This document shows positions 45,478-53,511 of a stretch of 64,000 nt of DNA, one piece after another. The notes beneath the pieces were generated by a model, which ran no database searches, was not told the origin of the DNA, and saw only the letters and a program-made list of their open reading frames with translations. Where the stretch lies: contig JBBMRB010000002.1 in the NCBI GenBank assembly GCA_038900335.1, positions 248,001 to 312,000 of the forward strand, written 5' to 3'. The position numbers were made by a program, and so were the translations under genes. Position 1 is the first letter of the stretch. Every line of letters begins with the position of its first letter. The stretch is from Rs1 sp038900335. GTDB taxonomy: Bacteria; Pseudomonadota; Gammaproteobacteria; Pseudomonadales; Balneatricaceae.

Positions 45478-46246
45478 ATCAATGATAAAAACTGATGAGC
45501 AAATTGATTTCATGAGGGAGTCAGGTAGGCTTTTAGCTCAAGTATTTAAAATGCTTGATGATTTTATATGTGAAGGGATGACAACACTAGAGATAGACAC
45601 TAAAGTAGAAAGTTATATTGTTAATGTATTACATGCTCGCCCCGCTAGTAAAGGCCAGTATGGCTATCAGTATTCACTTAACTCATCGGTAAATGACGTA
45701 GTGTGCCATGGTGTTCCAAATAGTAGCTATCAGTTAAAAAGCAAAGATATTTTGAATGTTGATATTACCTTAGAGAAGAATGGTTATATCAGTGATTCCA
45801 GTAAAATGTATACTTTTGCGGATACTAGTCCACAAGCCAAACGCTTGGTCAAAACGACTTATGATGCTATGTGCAAAGGCATTCAGGCAGTAAAACCAAA
45901 AGCAACACTGGGTGATATAGGCCACGCAATCCAAAAACATGCTCAATCTTGCGGTTATAGTGTCGTTCGTGAATATTGCGGCCATGGTATCGGTACACAA
46001 ATGCATGAAGAGCCCAATGTACTGCACTATGGCAAACCTAACACCGGACTAGTGCTTGAAGCTGGAATGACATTCACTATAGAGCCAATGATCAACCAAG
46101 GCTCAAAGAAAATAAAAACCAAAAAAGATGGTTGGACAGTCGTTACCAAAGACAAGAAACTTTCTGCTCAATGGGAGCATACTATTTTAGTGACACACAC
46201 AGGTTTTGAAGTACTAACACTTCGAGATGATGAAAAAATCACTTAA
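45470..46246 (+). CDS. map: type I methionine aminopeptidase
   Basis: Removes the initiator Met from nascent proteins. 258 aa. All metal ligands are found: Asp98, Asp109, His172, Glu205, Glu236, with His80 and His179 in the substrate site. These are the E. coli positions plus one. Around Asp109 the usual HGDTS is changed to ISDSS, marking a divergent paralogue, probably an accessory copy beside the housekeeping one. It overlaps the ParD-like gene and is followed by a hairpin terminator. Confidence 0.93.
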   Translation: MNKSMIKTDEQIDFMRESGRLLAQVFKMLDDFICEGMTTLEIDTKVESYIVNVLHARPASKGQYGYQYSLNSSVNDVVCHGVPNSSYQLKSKDILNVDITLEKNGYISDSSKMYTFADTSPQAKRLVKTTYDAMCKGIQAVKPKATLGDIGHAIQKHAQSCGYSVVREYCGHGIGTQMHEEPNVLHYGKPNTGLVLEAGMTFTIEPMINQGSKKIKTKKDGWTVVTKDKKLSAQWEHTILVTHTGFEVLTLRDDEKIT

Positions 46247-46268
46247 CCAGGCGCTAATTTATTATCTT

Positions 46269-46298
46269 AAAGGCAGGTTTATGTCAAATCCTGCCTTT
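46269..46298 (+). terminator. hairpin after map
   Basis: AAAGGCAGG / CCTGCCTTT, perfect 9-bp stem with a 12-nt loop, 22 bp past the map stop. The T-run is only TTT, so strength is uncertain. Confidence 0.65.
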
Positions 46299-46833
46299 AT
46301 GGGTAATTACATGAGTTATGCCACCCAATTACACCCAAAATGCCAGGCATGATCATCTAAAGCGATCATTAAATAACATTTACTGTGATCACTTAATTAT
46401 CTTGGGTTTTCGATTAATAAATTAAGATCATTTTACGGTTAGCTGACATTGGATTTTGTTTTACTAACGCCCGCAGTTCCGACATAGCGGACCTTACAGG
46501 TAAGTAGTTCTCCCCCCCCCAAGCGAGTTAATAATCTATAAAATTTGGTCAAGATTACTCAGCCACAATAAAAAGCATAGCTATCATGCTTGGTTTATCT
46601 TTATCTTGTGCAACGAGAACGTAAACAATTAGGTGAAGTTATGATGACGCATTGCGATTTTGAAATAGAAAAAGGTAATGTAGCTGACTTTAGCCCCAAA
46701 AGCACTCAAGGCAAGGCGTATTAAGAAGTCTGTTTAAATAACGACACAAGTTCTTCGTAGATTAACGCCTTAAAATATTTTAAGACAAATGGCAAATATC
46801 CAAATTAAGGGGTATTTACCAACTTATATCCAT
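46299..46833. other. intergenic, about 535 bp, with mobile-element debris
   Basis: No supported gene; one short reading (46641-46724) is judged chance. It contains a C-run of about nine, a palindrome CTTAAAATATTTTAAG at 46769-46784, and the recombinase-like segment at 46484-46525. Confidence 0.45.
46484..46525 (-). repeat. segment matching the 5' end of the tyrosine recombinase gene
   Basis: Read on the minus strand, about 41 bp here align with the first codons of the recombinase gene ending at 61256, with about 33 matches (shared cores GGTCCGCTATGTCGG versus TGTCCGCTTTGTCGG, and ACTTACC). The rest of that gene is absent here. It is either a remnant or a conserved element end used twice. Confidence 0.5.
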
Positions 46834-47577
46834 TTAGATTTCAGCTCTACCACCATCGACTATCATTTCTGTACCTACCATGTAACTTGAAGTATCACTA
46901 GCAAGAAAACAAACTGCCGAGGCTACCTCTTCTACTTTTCCCATACGCCCAACAGGTACCTGTTTGCCGACTCGTTCAGCATAAGCACGAAAATGTTCAT
47001 CTGTTTCATTGGGACTGCGATGTAGCGGTGTTTCAATAGAGCCTGGGCTGACACAATTAACGCGTATTTTACGTTCAAGAAGATCGGCGGATAATACTCT
47101 AGCAAATGATCTTACAGCCGCTTTAGAGGCTGACAGTATTGCTTTGCCTGGAGTGCCCACTTTATTCAGCCAAGAGGTATTTAATATGATTGAACCGCCT
47201 GCCGACATTAACGGCAATACCGACTGAACAGAAAAGAATACTCCCTTCACATTAACATCCATTAATAGGTTATACATATCCTCATCTGTTTTTCCAAGCG
47301 GTGTTGCGAAAGCAACACCTGCATTAGCAAATAAAATATCTAGCTGTCCAAATTCAATTTTTAATTCGTCATGCATTCGAGCTAAGTCACTTGCTATTGT
47401 CACATCAGCCACAATAGCAATAGTGCCTTGGCCTAAACGGTTGCTAGCTAATGTTAATTTTTCTTGATTTGTACCTGTAATGGCAACTTGTGCCCCTAGC
47501 TCTATCATGAGTTTTGCCGTCGCAAAGCCTATACCGCTAGAGCCGCCCGTAATTAACACTTTTTTACCATCAAGCAT
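46834..47577 (-). CDS. SDR-family oxidoreductase lacking the catalytic Tyr
   Basis: Protein of 247 aa. The Rossmann motif TGGSSGIG (10-17), NANAG-type NAG (84-87 region, FANAG) and the ending VDGG are classical SDR features. The YxxxK active site reads LSASK: Leu148 stands where the catalytic Tyr should be, while Lys152 remains. Ser135 is present. Normal NAD(P)-dependent dehydrogenase chemistry is therefore doubtful, unless another residue substitutes. It is downstream of the patB pseudogene on the same strand by 55 bp and probably co-transcribed. Confidence 0.88.
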   Translation of the reverse strand: MLDGKKVLITGGSSGIGFATAKLMIELGAQVAITGTNQEKLTLASNRLGQGTIAIVADVTIASDLARMHDELKIEFGQLDILFANAGVAFATPLGKTDEDMYNLLMDVNVKGVFFSVQSVLPLMSAGGSIILNTSWLNKVGTPGKAILSASKAAVRSFARVLSADLLERKIRVNCVSPGSIETPLHRSPNETDEHFRAYAERVGKQVPVGRMGKVEEVASAVCFLASDTSSYMVGTEMIVDGGRAEI

Positions 47578-47632
47578 ATAAATCCTTTAAAAATAGTTAG
47601 GTGAATTTTTGTATTGTCGTTTTAATTACAAT

Positions 47633-48846
47633 CTAGCAACAACTGTTACTACTGCCACAATGCTGTTTTTCTGCAAGAGCTTTTGGTTGCTCTATTGCTA
47701 TCTTTAATCGTCCAAATGCACTTTTGATATCAGAAATTGGCACTGCAAAGTTCATACGTGCAAATTGCTCCGCATCTTGACCAAACCAATTACCAGGTGC
47801 AGCGCCGAACCCTGAAGTACCGAATGTTTTAGTTAACTCATTTCCCGAAAGTCCTGTTTGTGAAAAATCTAACCATATTTGGTAAGTACCCTCTACTGGG
47901 AATGCTGATACCTGAGGTAGTTCTTTTTCAATAAACTGATTAATCCATTCCAGATTTCCTTGAAGGTAAGCTAATAATTCATCAAACCATTCTTCTCCTT
48001 TTTCATAGGCCGCGATAGTAGCGAAGGTAGTAAATGCACTACCGTGATCCTGATATAAAGATGCTACCTGAGCACGGATATTTTTTGTAAACTTTCATTT
48101 TCGGTATAAATATAACCATTAGATATGCTTTGCATGCCAAAGGTTTTTGATGGCGAACCAATCAAAGCAACATGCTTTTCGGGAGCAAGTGACATTAAGC
48201 TCGTAAATTTATGCCCTGAATAAATGATATCCGCATGAATTTCGTCGCTAATAATAGTGATGGCATGTTTATCCGCAATATTTAATAGTGATGCTAATTC
48301 TTGCTTTGTTCATATTCGTCCGACAGGGCTATGTGGGTTACAAAGCACCATAACTTTAGTGTTAGGATCGCTAAACTTGTGCTCCAAATCATCAAAATCC
48401 ATCTCATATTTTCTGTTAATAATTTTTAAAGGACTTTTAATGACTTGTCGGTCAGCCGTAGTGATGACTTTAGGAAATTGATGATAAGCAGGTGTTTGAA
48501 TCAGAACAGTATCACCTTTATTAGTTAACTCACGAATAAGTAAACCAATCCCTGTTAAAACGCCTGTCACCTGAACAAAATTATCAGGGTTTAACGTTAG
48601 TTGGTGTCTTTTTTGATACCACTGAGAAATAGCGTTAAATACCGCTTTAGCATTGAATTCATAGGAAAACTGACTTCTATCTACAAGTCTTTTCATTTCA
48701 GCTGTAATAGCAGGTGCAATAGTGAAATTCATGTCAGCAACCCAAAAAGGGGTTACATCTTCAGTACCGAAAATATTGTTCAGCATAGATGAGCTGTTAC
48801 GAATAAAGTTGTTTTCAGTGTTATTAATGTTTTGATCAAGTAGCAT
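47633..48846 (-). pseudogene. patB: PatB/MalY-type cystathionine beta-lyase, disrupted
   Basis: PLP-dependent fold-type-I enzyme that splits C-S bonds (cystathionine or cysteine). The gene is broken twice. A TGA at 48310-48312 replaces an expected Trp codon in the GRVW(T/S) stretch. About 220 bp later an A-run has lost one base (T6 at 48081-48086 on the plus strand). Joining the frames restores 404 residues with the PLP lysine (GSPSKTFGMQS), the TTFATIAAY and WLDFS segments, and a Cys-rich end CGSSNSCC. The promoter repeats upstream are intact. Recent inactivation or sequencing errors are both possible, but two lesions favour true decay. Confidence 0.85.
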
Positions 48847-48882
48847 CTTTTGTTCCTCGTCAATAAGTCGTTTATAAACAAT

Positions 48883-48909
48883 AAGACGTGGTTGATGATG
48901 TAAAGATGC
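48883..48909 (-). promoter_or_regulatory. 20-bp-phased heptamer repeats, patB promoter
   Basis: On the minus strand GCATCTT-N13-ACGTCTT, the proximal copy 36 bp before the patB start codon. It has the same spacing and position as at tcyP and gshA. The proximal copy is followed by A, giving RCGTCTTA. Confidence 0.65.
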
Positions 48910-49208
48910 AAAAAATTAAAAATAATTTTGTGTTATCGACTATAAAGAGCAAAAATCAAGGTATTTTGCGAAAAGACTGTTCCTATGAGTTAAAAACACT
49001 ATGACCGCTTTGCTGGCTTTGTTCACGCTAAGGCTTAACAACTTACTGGCAAAAAAACATCATTAAAAGCCTCTTATACTCACCTGTAGTTTTAAGCCCC
49101 TGACATTGATTAACATACACTTCTGTTTCAAAAAAATTAAAGCTAATTAAATTAATACGTCATGAGGTTGTTGGGAAGTTAAGTTATCCATATCCCCATC
49201 TACAAAAA

Positions 49209-49255
49209 ACGTCTTTTAAAATTATTTTGCGTCTTTTAGGTTACTAGGGCGTCTT
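49209..49255 (+). promoter_or_regulatory. three 20-bp-phased heptamer repeats, tcyP promoter
   Basis: ACGTCTT (49209), GCGTCTT (49229) and GCGTCTT (49249), each separated by exactly 13 bp, the last 30 bp before the tcyP start. Period 20 bp is about two helical turns. They could be binding sites of one regulator or include ECF-type -35/-10 parts (CGTC is a common ECF -10 core). Confidence 0.75.
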
Positions 49256-49285
49256 ACTAATATAACTTATTAAGAGGCTACTCCC

Positions 49286-50698
49286 ATGAATATATCATTC
49301 ATTATTTTAAGCGTACTTTTCTTCGGATTTTACGTGCTACTGGCAAGACTCAAAAAACAGAAACAATCCTTCAATTTTAGAGTGTTAAGCGCACTGGCAG
49401 CAGGCTTGTTATTCGGCGGTGTTATTCAAGGCATATTTGGCGTAGACAATGTCGCAACGTCAGGCTTTGCTGAGCTTATATCGCTATTTGGTAAAGGGTA
49501 TATCAAGCTACTTCAAATGGTAGTGATCCCATTAGTATTTGTTGCCATGATTTCCTCAATTATGAACGTGGATGGTGACGGAGCCTTATCCAAGATAGCC
49601 CCTAAAATTATCGGTATATTGATAGTAACCGTGGCTATTTCCGCGGTAGTGGGTATCGCAAGCATATACCTGTTTGGTATTGATGCGAATGCATTAGTGA
49701 ACATAGTGGGCACCAACAGTGCTATTGAAGCACGAGGCGACTCTCTACTTGCTACACAGAATGCAATGGCAAGTACCGGGCTTTCTGGTCTAGCACTGTC
49801 GATTATTCCTGCCAACATATTTGAAATGCTCACGGGGTCGCAGCGTACATCGACACTCTCAACGGTATTGTTTGGCATGTTCCTCGGTTACAGCATTTTA
49901 CAAGTAAAGAAACGTCAGCCTGAAAAAGCAGCGCCCTTTGTCGCTTTCATTAACTCAGCGAAGGAAGTTGTATTGTCTATGGTGCGTGAAATTCTTAAGC
50001 TGACGCCCTATGGTGTGTTTGCGTTAATGACCTCGTTTATGATGACCAACGACTTATTTGCACTCGCTGAAATGGGCCGATTTTTAATGGCAAGCTATAC
50101 AGCTATTGGTGTCATGTTTGTGATTCATTTTATATTGGTGTCGGTATTTGGCTTATCGCCTATCACTTTCATGAAAAAAATATGGCCTGTGCTTGTGTTT
50201 GGTTTCGGCTCTCGTTCAAGTATGGCGGCTATACCGTTAAATGTTGATACGCAAACTCAACGCCTAGGTGTTGATGAAGAAACGGCGAATATGTCGGCGA
50301 CCTTTGGAACCAGTATTGGCCAAAATGGATGTGCCGGCATTTACCCTGCAATGCTAGCCATTATGGCGGCACAAGTGATGGGTATTCCTGTCGATATTAG
50401 CTTTATTTTGCAACTTATCGTGGTTATTGCTATTGCTTCGTTTGGTATAGCTGGCGTCGGTGGTGGCGCTACCTTTGCAGCAGTTGCAGTACTCACCATC
50501 ATGGGCTTAGATATTACCATTGTCGCAATTCTTGTTTCAATAGAAGCCTTGATTGATATGGCGCGTACAGCCCTTAATATTTCAGGATCAATGTTGTCGG
50601 GTGTACTTACCTCAAAGCAAAATGGGACCTTAGACCTCGAGCAATACGCTACGACCAACACTTCCAATAAAAGTGATGAAATTGCAGTGCAAGGATAA
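49286..50698 (+). CDS. tcyP: L-cystine:cation symporter TcyP
   Basis: Protein of 470 aa, dicarboxylate/amino acid:cation symporter family. It has eight helices with the two re-entrant hairpins. Late signatures FGTSIGQNGCAGIYPAMLA and GVGGGATFAAV match the TcyP branch (cystine) rather than GltP/DctA. It brings cystine, the oxidised cysteine source, into the cell. It is first gene of a putative operon with CoA-disulfide reductase, rhodanese and SigZ, and is driven by the phased repeat promoter. Confidence 0.9.
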   Translation: MNISFIILSVLFFGFYVLLARLKKQKQSFNFRVLSALAAGLLFGGVIQGIFGVDNVATSGFAELISLFGKGYIKLLQMVVIPLVFVAMISSIMNVDGDGALSKIAPKIIGILIVTVAISAVVGIASIYLFGIDANALVNIVGTNSAIEARGDSLLATQNAMASTGLSGLALSIIPANIFEMLTGSQRTSTLSTVLFGMFLGYSILQVKKRQPEKAAPFVAFINSAKEVVLSMVREILKLTPYGVFALMTSFMMTNDLFALAEMGRFLMASYTAIGVMFVIHFILVSVFGLSPITFMKKIWPVLVFGFGSRSSMAAIPLNVDTQTQRLGVDEETANMSATFGTSIGQNGCAGIYPAMLAIMAAQVMGIPVDISFILQLIVVIAIASFGIAGVGGGATFAAVAVLTIMGLDITIVAILVSIEALIDMARTALNISGSMLSGVLTSKQNGTLDLEQYATTNTSNKSDEIAVQG

Positions 50699-50784
50699 AC
50701 TAACATTTATTAAATAGAGAGTTGTGCATGGTTAATGTACGCCATCTATTGCCTATCTCAGTTAATGTATTTTGTTAGGAAAGA

Positions 50785-52110
50785 GTGATGAAAATAGTTG
50801 TGATTGGCGGAAATGCTGCGGGAATGAGTTTTGCCGCAAAATATCAAAGAAACCAGCCTTTAGATGACGTAGTAGTGATAGAGAAACGTGATTACCTCTC
50901 TTTTGGTGCCTGCGGATTGCCTTATTTCGTGGGAGGCATGTTTGATGATAGCGAACGAATGATTTCTCGTACCCCAGAGCAGGCGATAGCATCAGGATTA
51001 GATGTTCGCATAAACACCGAAATGTTATCGGTTAATCGACTCGAAAAGAAGGTTCTGATCCGACAACAAGGTATTGAAAGTGCGATTGATTACGATCGCT
51101 TGATCGTTGCCACAGGTGCGCGTCCAGTCATGCCAAATTTTGGTGAATACAATGATGAATTTGTGTATACGTTAACTAGCCAAGAAGATGGCATAGCAGT
51201 TAAACGCGCGTTGAAAGATAGCAGTAAACAACGTATCGCAGTCATTGGTGCAGGTTTCATCGGGTTAGAGGTATTTGATGCCGCCCATGGGCTTGGTAAA
51301 CACGTCACTATTATTGAGCGTGAACAACAGATAATGAGCCAGCAATTCAGCCCTGAAATGGTTGATGTTGTTGAACAGGCAATTCGCACCTCAGGCGCTG
51401 ATTTAAAAACAAATACAAGCGTGTTGGCGATTCGAGACGCAGATCATGGTGGTTACATCATTCAAACAAATAAGGGAGATGTTGAAGCCGATATCGTGGT
51501 TTTATCACTCGGATTCAAACCTAATACTGACAGGTTCGATCTACCTAAAGCCGCTAATGGCGCATTGTTAGTCGATGAATATGGCGCGACAGAAGATGCA
51601 CATATCTTTGCTGTGGGTGACTGTGCGGTTGTGAATCACTTAACACTGGGTAAAGCGGTTTATCTGCCTTTGGCAACAACGGCCAATAAACAGGCACGGT
51701 TGATGGCAGATTACTTGTCCGGAAAAGAGACGCACATGATGGGCTTTCTAGGTTCGTCATCACTGAAAGTGCTTGATTATGAACTGGCCCGAACCGGCAT
51801 GTCAGAGCAGATGGCTCATGACCACGATATACATGTGAGTATGTCAGTAATAGACGATAAAAATCAAACCGATTACTACCCAGGTCAAGAGGATATTAAA
51901 GTGAAATTGACCTATCAGCCAGGCACTAAAGTGCTTTTGGGTGGCGAAATAATTGGTAAAAAAGGCGCTGTCAGTCGCATTAATGTCCTAGCGGTTGCTA
52001 TTACCGCTAAATTTACAACCGAGCAACTGGGCTATTTAGATTTTGCCTATGCTCCCCCCTTTTCGCGCACATGGGATGCCTTGAATGTGGCAGGTAATGT
52101 CGCTAAATAA
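50785..52110 (+). CDS. CoA-disulfide reductase / pyridine nucleotide-disulfide oxidoreductase
   Basis: Flavoenzyme of 441 aa. It has an FAD motif (VVIGGNAAGMSFA, 5-17), a single redox Cys43 in FGACGLPYFVGG as in CoA-disulfide reductase and NADH peroxidase, an NAD motif (VIGAGFIGLE) and FAVGDCAVV. It reduces CoA disulfide, polysulfide or mixed disulfides. It starts 86 bp after tcyP. Together with the next gene it resembles the CoADR-rhodanese module that handles sulfane sulfur. Confidence 0.88.
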   Translation: MMKIVVIGGNAAGMSFAAKYQRNQPLDDVVVIEKRDYLSFGACGLPYFVGGMFDDSERMISRTPEQAIASGLDVRINTEMLSVNRLEKKVLIRQQGIESAIDYDRLIVATGARPVMPNFGEYNDEFVYTLTSQEDGIAVKRALKDSSKQRIAVIGAGFIGLEVFDAAHGLGKHVTIIEREQQIMSQQFSPEMVDVVEQAIRTSGADLKTNTSVLAIRDADHGGYIIQTNKGDVEADIVVLSLGFKPNTDRFDLPKAANGALLVDEYGATEDAHIFAVGDCAVVNHLTLGKAVYLPLATTANKQARLMADYLSGKETHMMGFLGSSSLKVLDYELARTGMSEQMAHDHDIHVSMSVIDDKNQTDYYPGQEDIKVKLTYQPGTKVLLGGEIIGKKGAVSRINVLAVAITAKFTTEQLGYLDFAYAPPFSRTWDALNVAGNVAK

Positions 52111-52139
52111 AGTTCGTTAATTTAAATAAGAGAATAATC

Positions 52140-52541
52140 ATGGTGCAAAAAATGACTAAAAACATCAAAACGCTCACTGAAGAGGCATATCAAACCGTAG
52201 AAGACATCTCAATTGAGCAAGCAAAAGCGCTACTTAACGATGATGCTTATGTTTTTGTTGATGTGCGAGAAGCCGATGAAAGACGAAAACTCGGCGTTAT
52301 CCCGGGCACTTTTACTTGCCCAAGAGGCATGCTTGAATTTCTGATTGACCCAGAATTCCCTGCGCATAATCCGGTGTTCGCACAAGATAAAACCTTTATT
52401 TTTTATTGTGCTGGTGGGTTGCGCTCACTCTATGCCGCAAAATTAGCAGCAGAGATGGGTATCGGCTCAGTAAAGAACCTAGCAGGTGGATTTGTAGCTT
52501 GGAAAGAGTTCTCAGGAGAAATTCAACCGGAAGTTGGATGA
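52140..52541 (+). CDS. rhodanese-family sulfurtransferase
   Basis: Single-domain rhodanese of 133 aa, cytosolic. The catalytic Cys90 lies in the loop CAGGLRS, the family CxxGxR form. The early CH2A-like segment VFVDVREADERRKLGVIPG is clear. It carries persulfide sulfur. It is 29 bp after the CoA-disulfide reductase; the pair can move and reduce sulfane sulfur. Confidence 0.9.
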   Translation: MVQKMTKNIKTLTEEAYQTVEDISIEQAKALLNDDAYVFVDVREADERRKLGVIPGTFTCPRGMLEFLIDPEFPAHNPVFAQDKTFIFYCAGGLRSLYAAKLAAEMGIGSVKNLAGGFVAWKEFSGEIQPEVG

Positions 52542-52573
52542 AAATAAGAGTGTGATTTACCTTTAAGTTACAG

Positions 52574-52611
52574 CTGATGTTCACTATGATTGGCAATTAA
52601 GTGGACATCAG
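52574..52611 (+). promoter_or_regulatory. inverted repeat upstream of the sigma-factor gene
   Basis: CTGATGTTCAC (52574-52584) and GTGGACATCAG (52601-52611) pair over 11 bp with one mismatch, 17 bp before ATG 52629. It could be an operator, or a hairpin that lowers translation of the sigma factor. Confidence 0.45.
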
Positions 52612-52628
52612 TAATTTGAGGAATACCA

Positions 52629-53183
52629 ATGTTAGCAGAATGGTCAGTACATAAAGATCAATTGAAAAATTATATTATAAAGCAAACAGGTGATCTCGAT
52701 CTTGTTGATGATATTTTGCAAGATGTGTATATCAAAGCCAGTCAAAAAATCGAACAACTTGAAACAAAAGATAAATTACAGAATTGGCTGTACCGTATTA
52801 CGCATAATACCATTATGGATTTTTACCGCTCACAACCCAATCATGATGAGCTGCTTGAGGACTACGTTGAAGAAGAGATCTCTTCTGAAATCGTGAATTT
52901 GCAATCCATGGCCCAATGTTTACGCCCAATGTTTGACTGTTTACCAGAAAAATATCGCCAACCCATGATTCTATCTGAGCTTGATGGATTAACCCAACAG
53001 GCGGTAGCAGATCAACTCGGGCTATCATTATCTGCCACAAAAAGCCGAGTCCAGCGTGGTAAGGTAAAGTTAAAAGATATTTTAACGGATTGCTGCAACA
53101 TAGAAGCAGGCGCTGAAGGTATCGTTGATTTTCATCCTAAGCCAGCGTGCGCAGATTTTGCTAAGAAAAACAGCGGTGAATGA
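52629..53183 (+). CDS. sigZ: SigZ-like ECF RNA polymerase sigma factor with Cys tail
   Basis: Protein of 184 aa. Sigma region 2 (about 10-70, DLVDDILQDVYIKASQ, LYRITHNTIMDFYR) and region 4 (about 100-150, LPEKYRQPMILSELDGLTQQAVADQLGLSLSATKSRVQRG). A C-terminal extension with Cys155-Cys156 and Cys174 (TDCCNIEAG, PKPACADF) matches SigZ-type factors and may sense thiols or metal. No anti-sigma gene follows, so the Cys tail may be the switch. It is the likely regulator of the phased repeat promoters, an inference. Confidence 0.87.
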   Translation: MLAEWSVHKDQLKNYIIKQTGDLDLVDDILQDVYIKASQKIEQLETKDKLQNWLYRITHNTIMDFYRSQPNHDELLEDYVEEEISSEIVNLQSMAQCLRPMFDCLPEKYRQPMILSELDGLTQQAVADQLGLSLSATKSRVQRGKVKLKDILTDCCNIEAGAEGIVDFHPKPACADFAKKNSGE

Positions 53184-53449
53184 AGCTAGTCTGAATGGTT
53201 ACTACTGACAGTGATGATGGTTTCGGTAATACGATTAAATCCAACTACGTGCTTATACTAATCCTCCTATAAAATAGTTAATGAATGCGCCTTGATCTTA
53301 ACTATTTTCCCTACGAAAACGCTGAGCATTGTATTAAACGAAATGCTTTATTTATGCTAATGAGAGCGAAGTTGCGACAGCTACATTGTCTCTTTCCTCT
53401 GACCCACCTTTTTCCTATTTAAATTAATTTAAAAAAATAGGCGATCTTT
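53184..53449. other. intergenic before the gshA promoter
   Basis: AT-rich spacer of about 266 bp between sigZ and the gshA promoter repeats; no gene or terminator recognised. Confidence 0.4.
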
Positions 53450-53476
53450 GCGTCTTTTTTAGTTTTCCTGCGTCTT
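53450..53476 (+). promoter_or_regulatory. 20-bp-phased heptamer repeats, gshA promoter
   Basis: GCGTCTT (53450) and GCGTCTT (53470), again exactly 13 bp apart, the last 35 bp before the gshA start codon. Identical heptamers and spacing to tcyP mark a shared regulon. Confidence 0.75.
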
Positions 53477-53511
53477 AACTACGTGAATCAAAACTTTCGT
53501 GGATAATACAA

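Noticed and set aside
46641..46724. 27-aa reading in the spacer before the SDR gene
   Set aside because: Too short, no ribosome-binding site, region looks like mobile-element debris.
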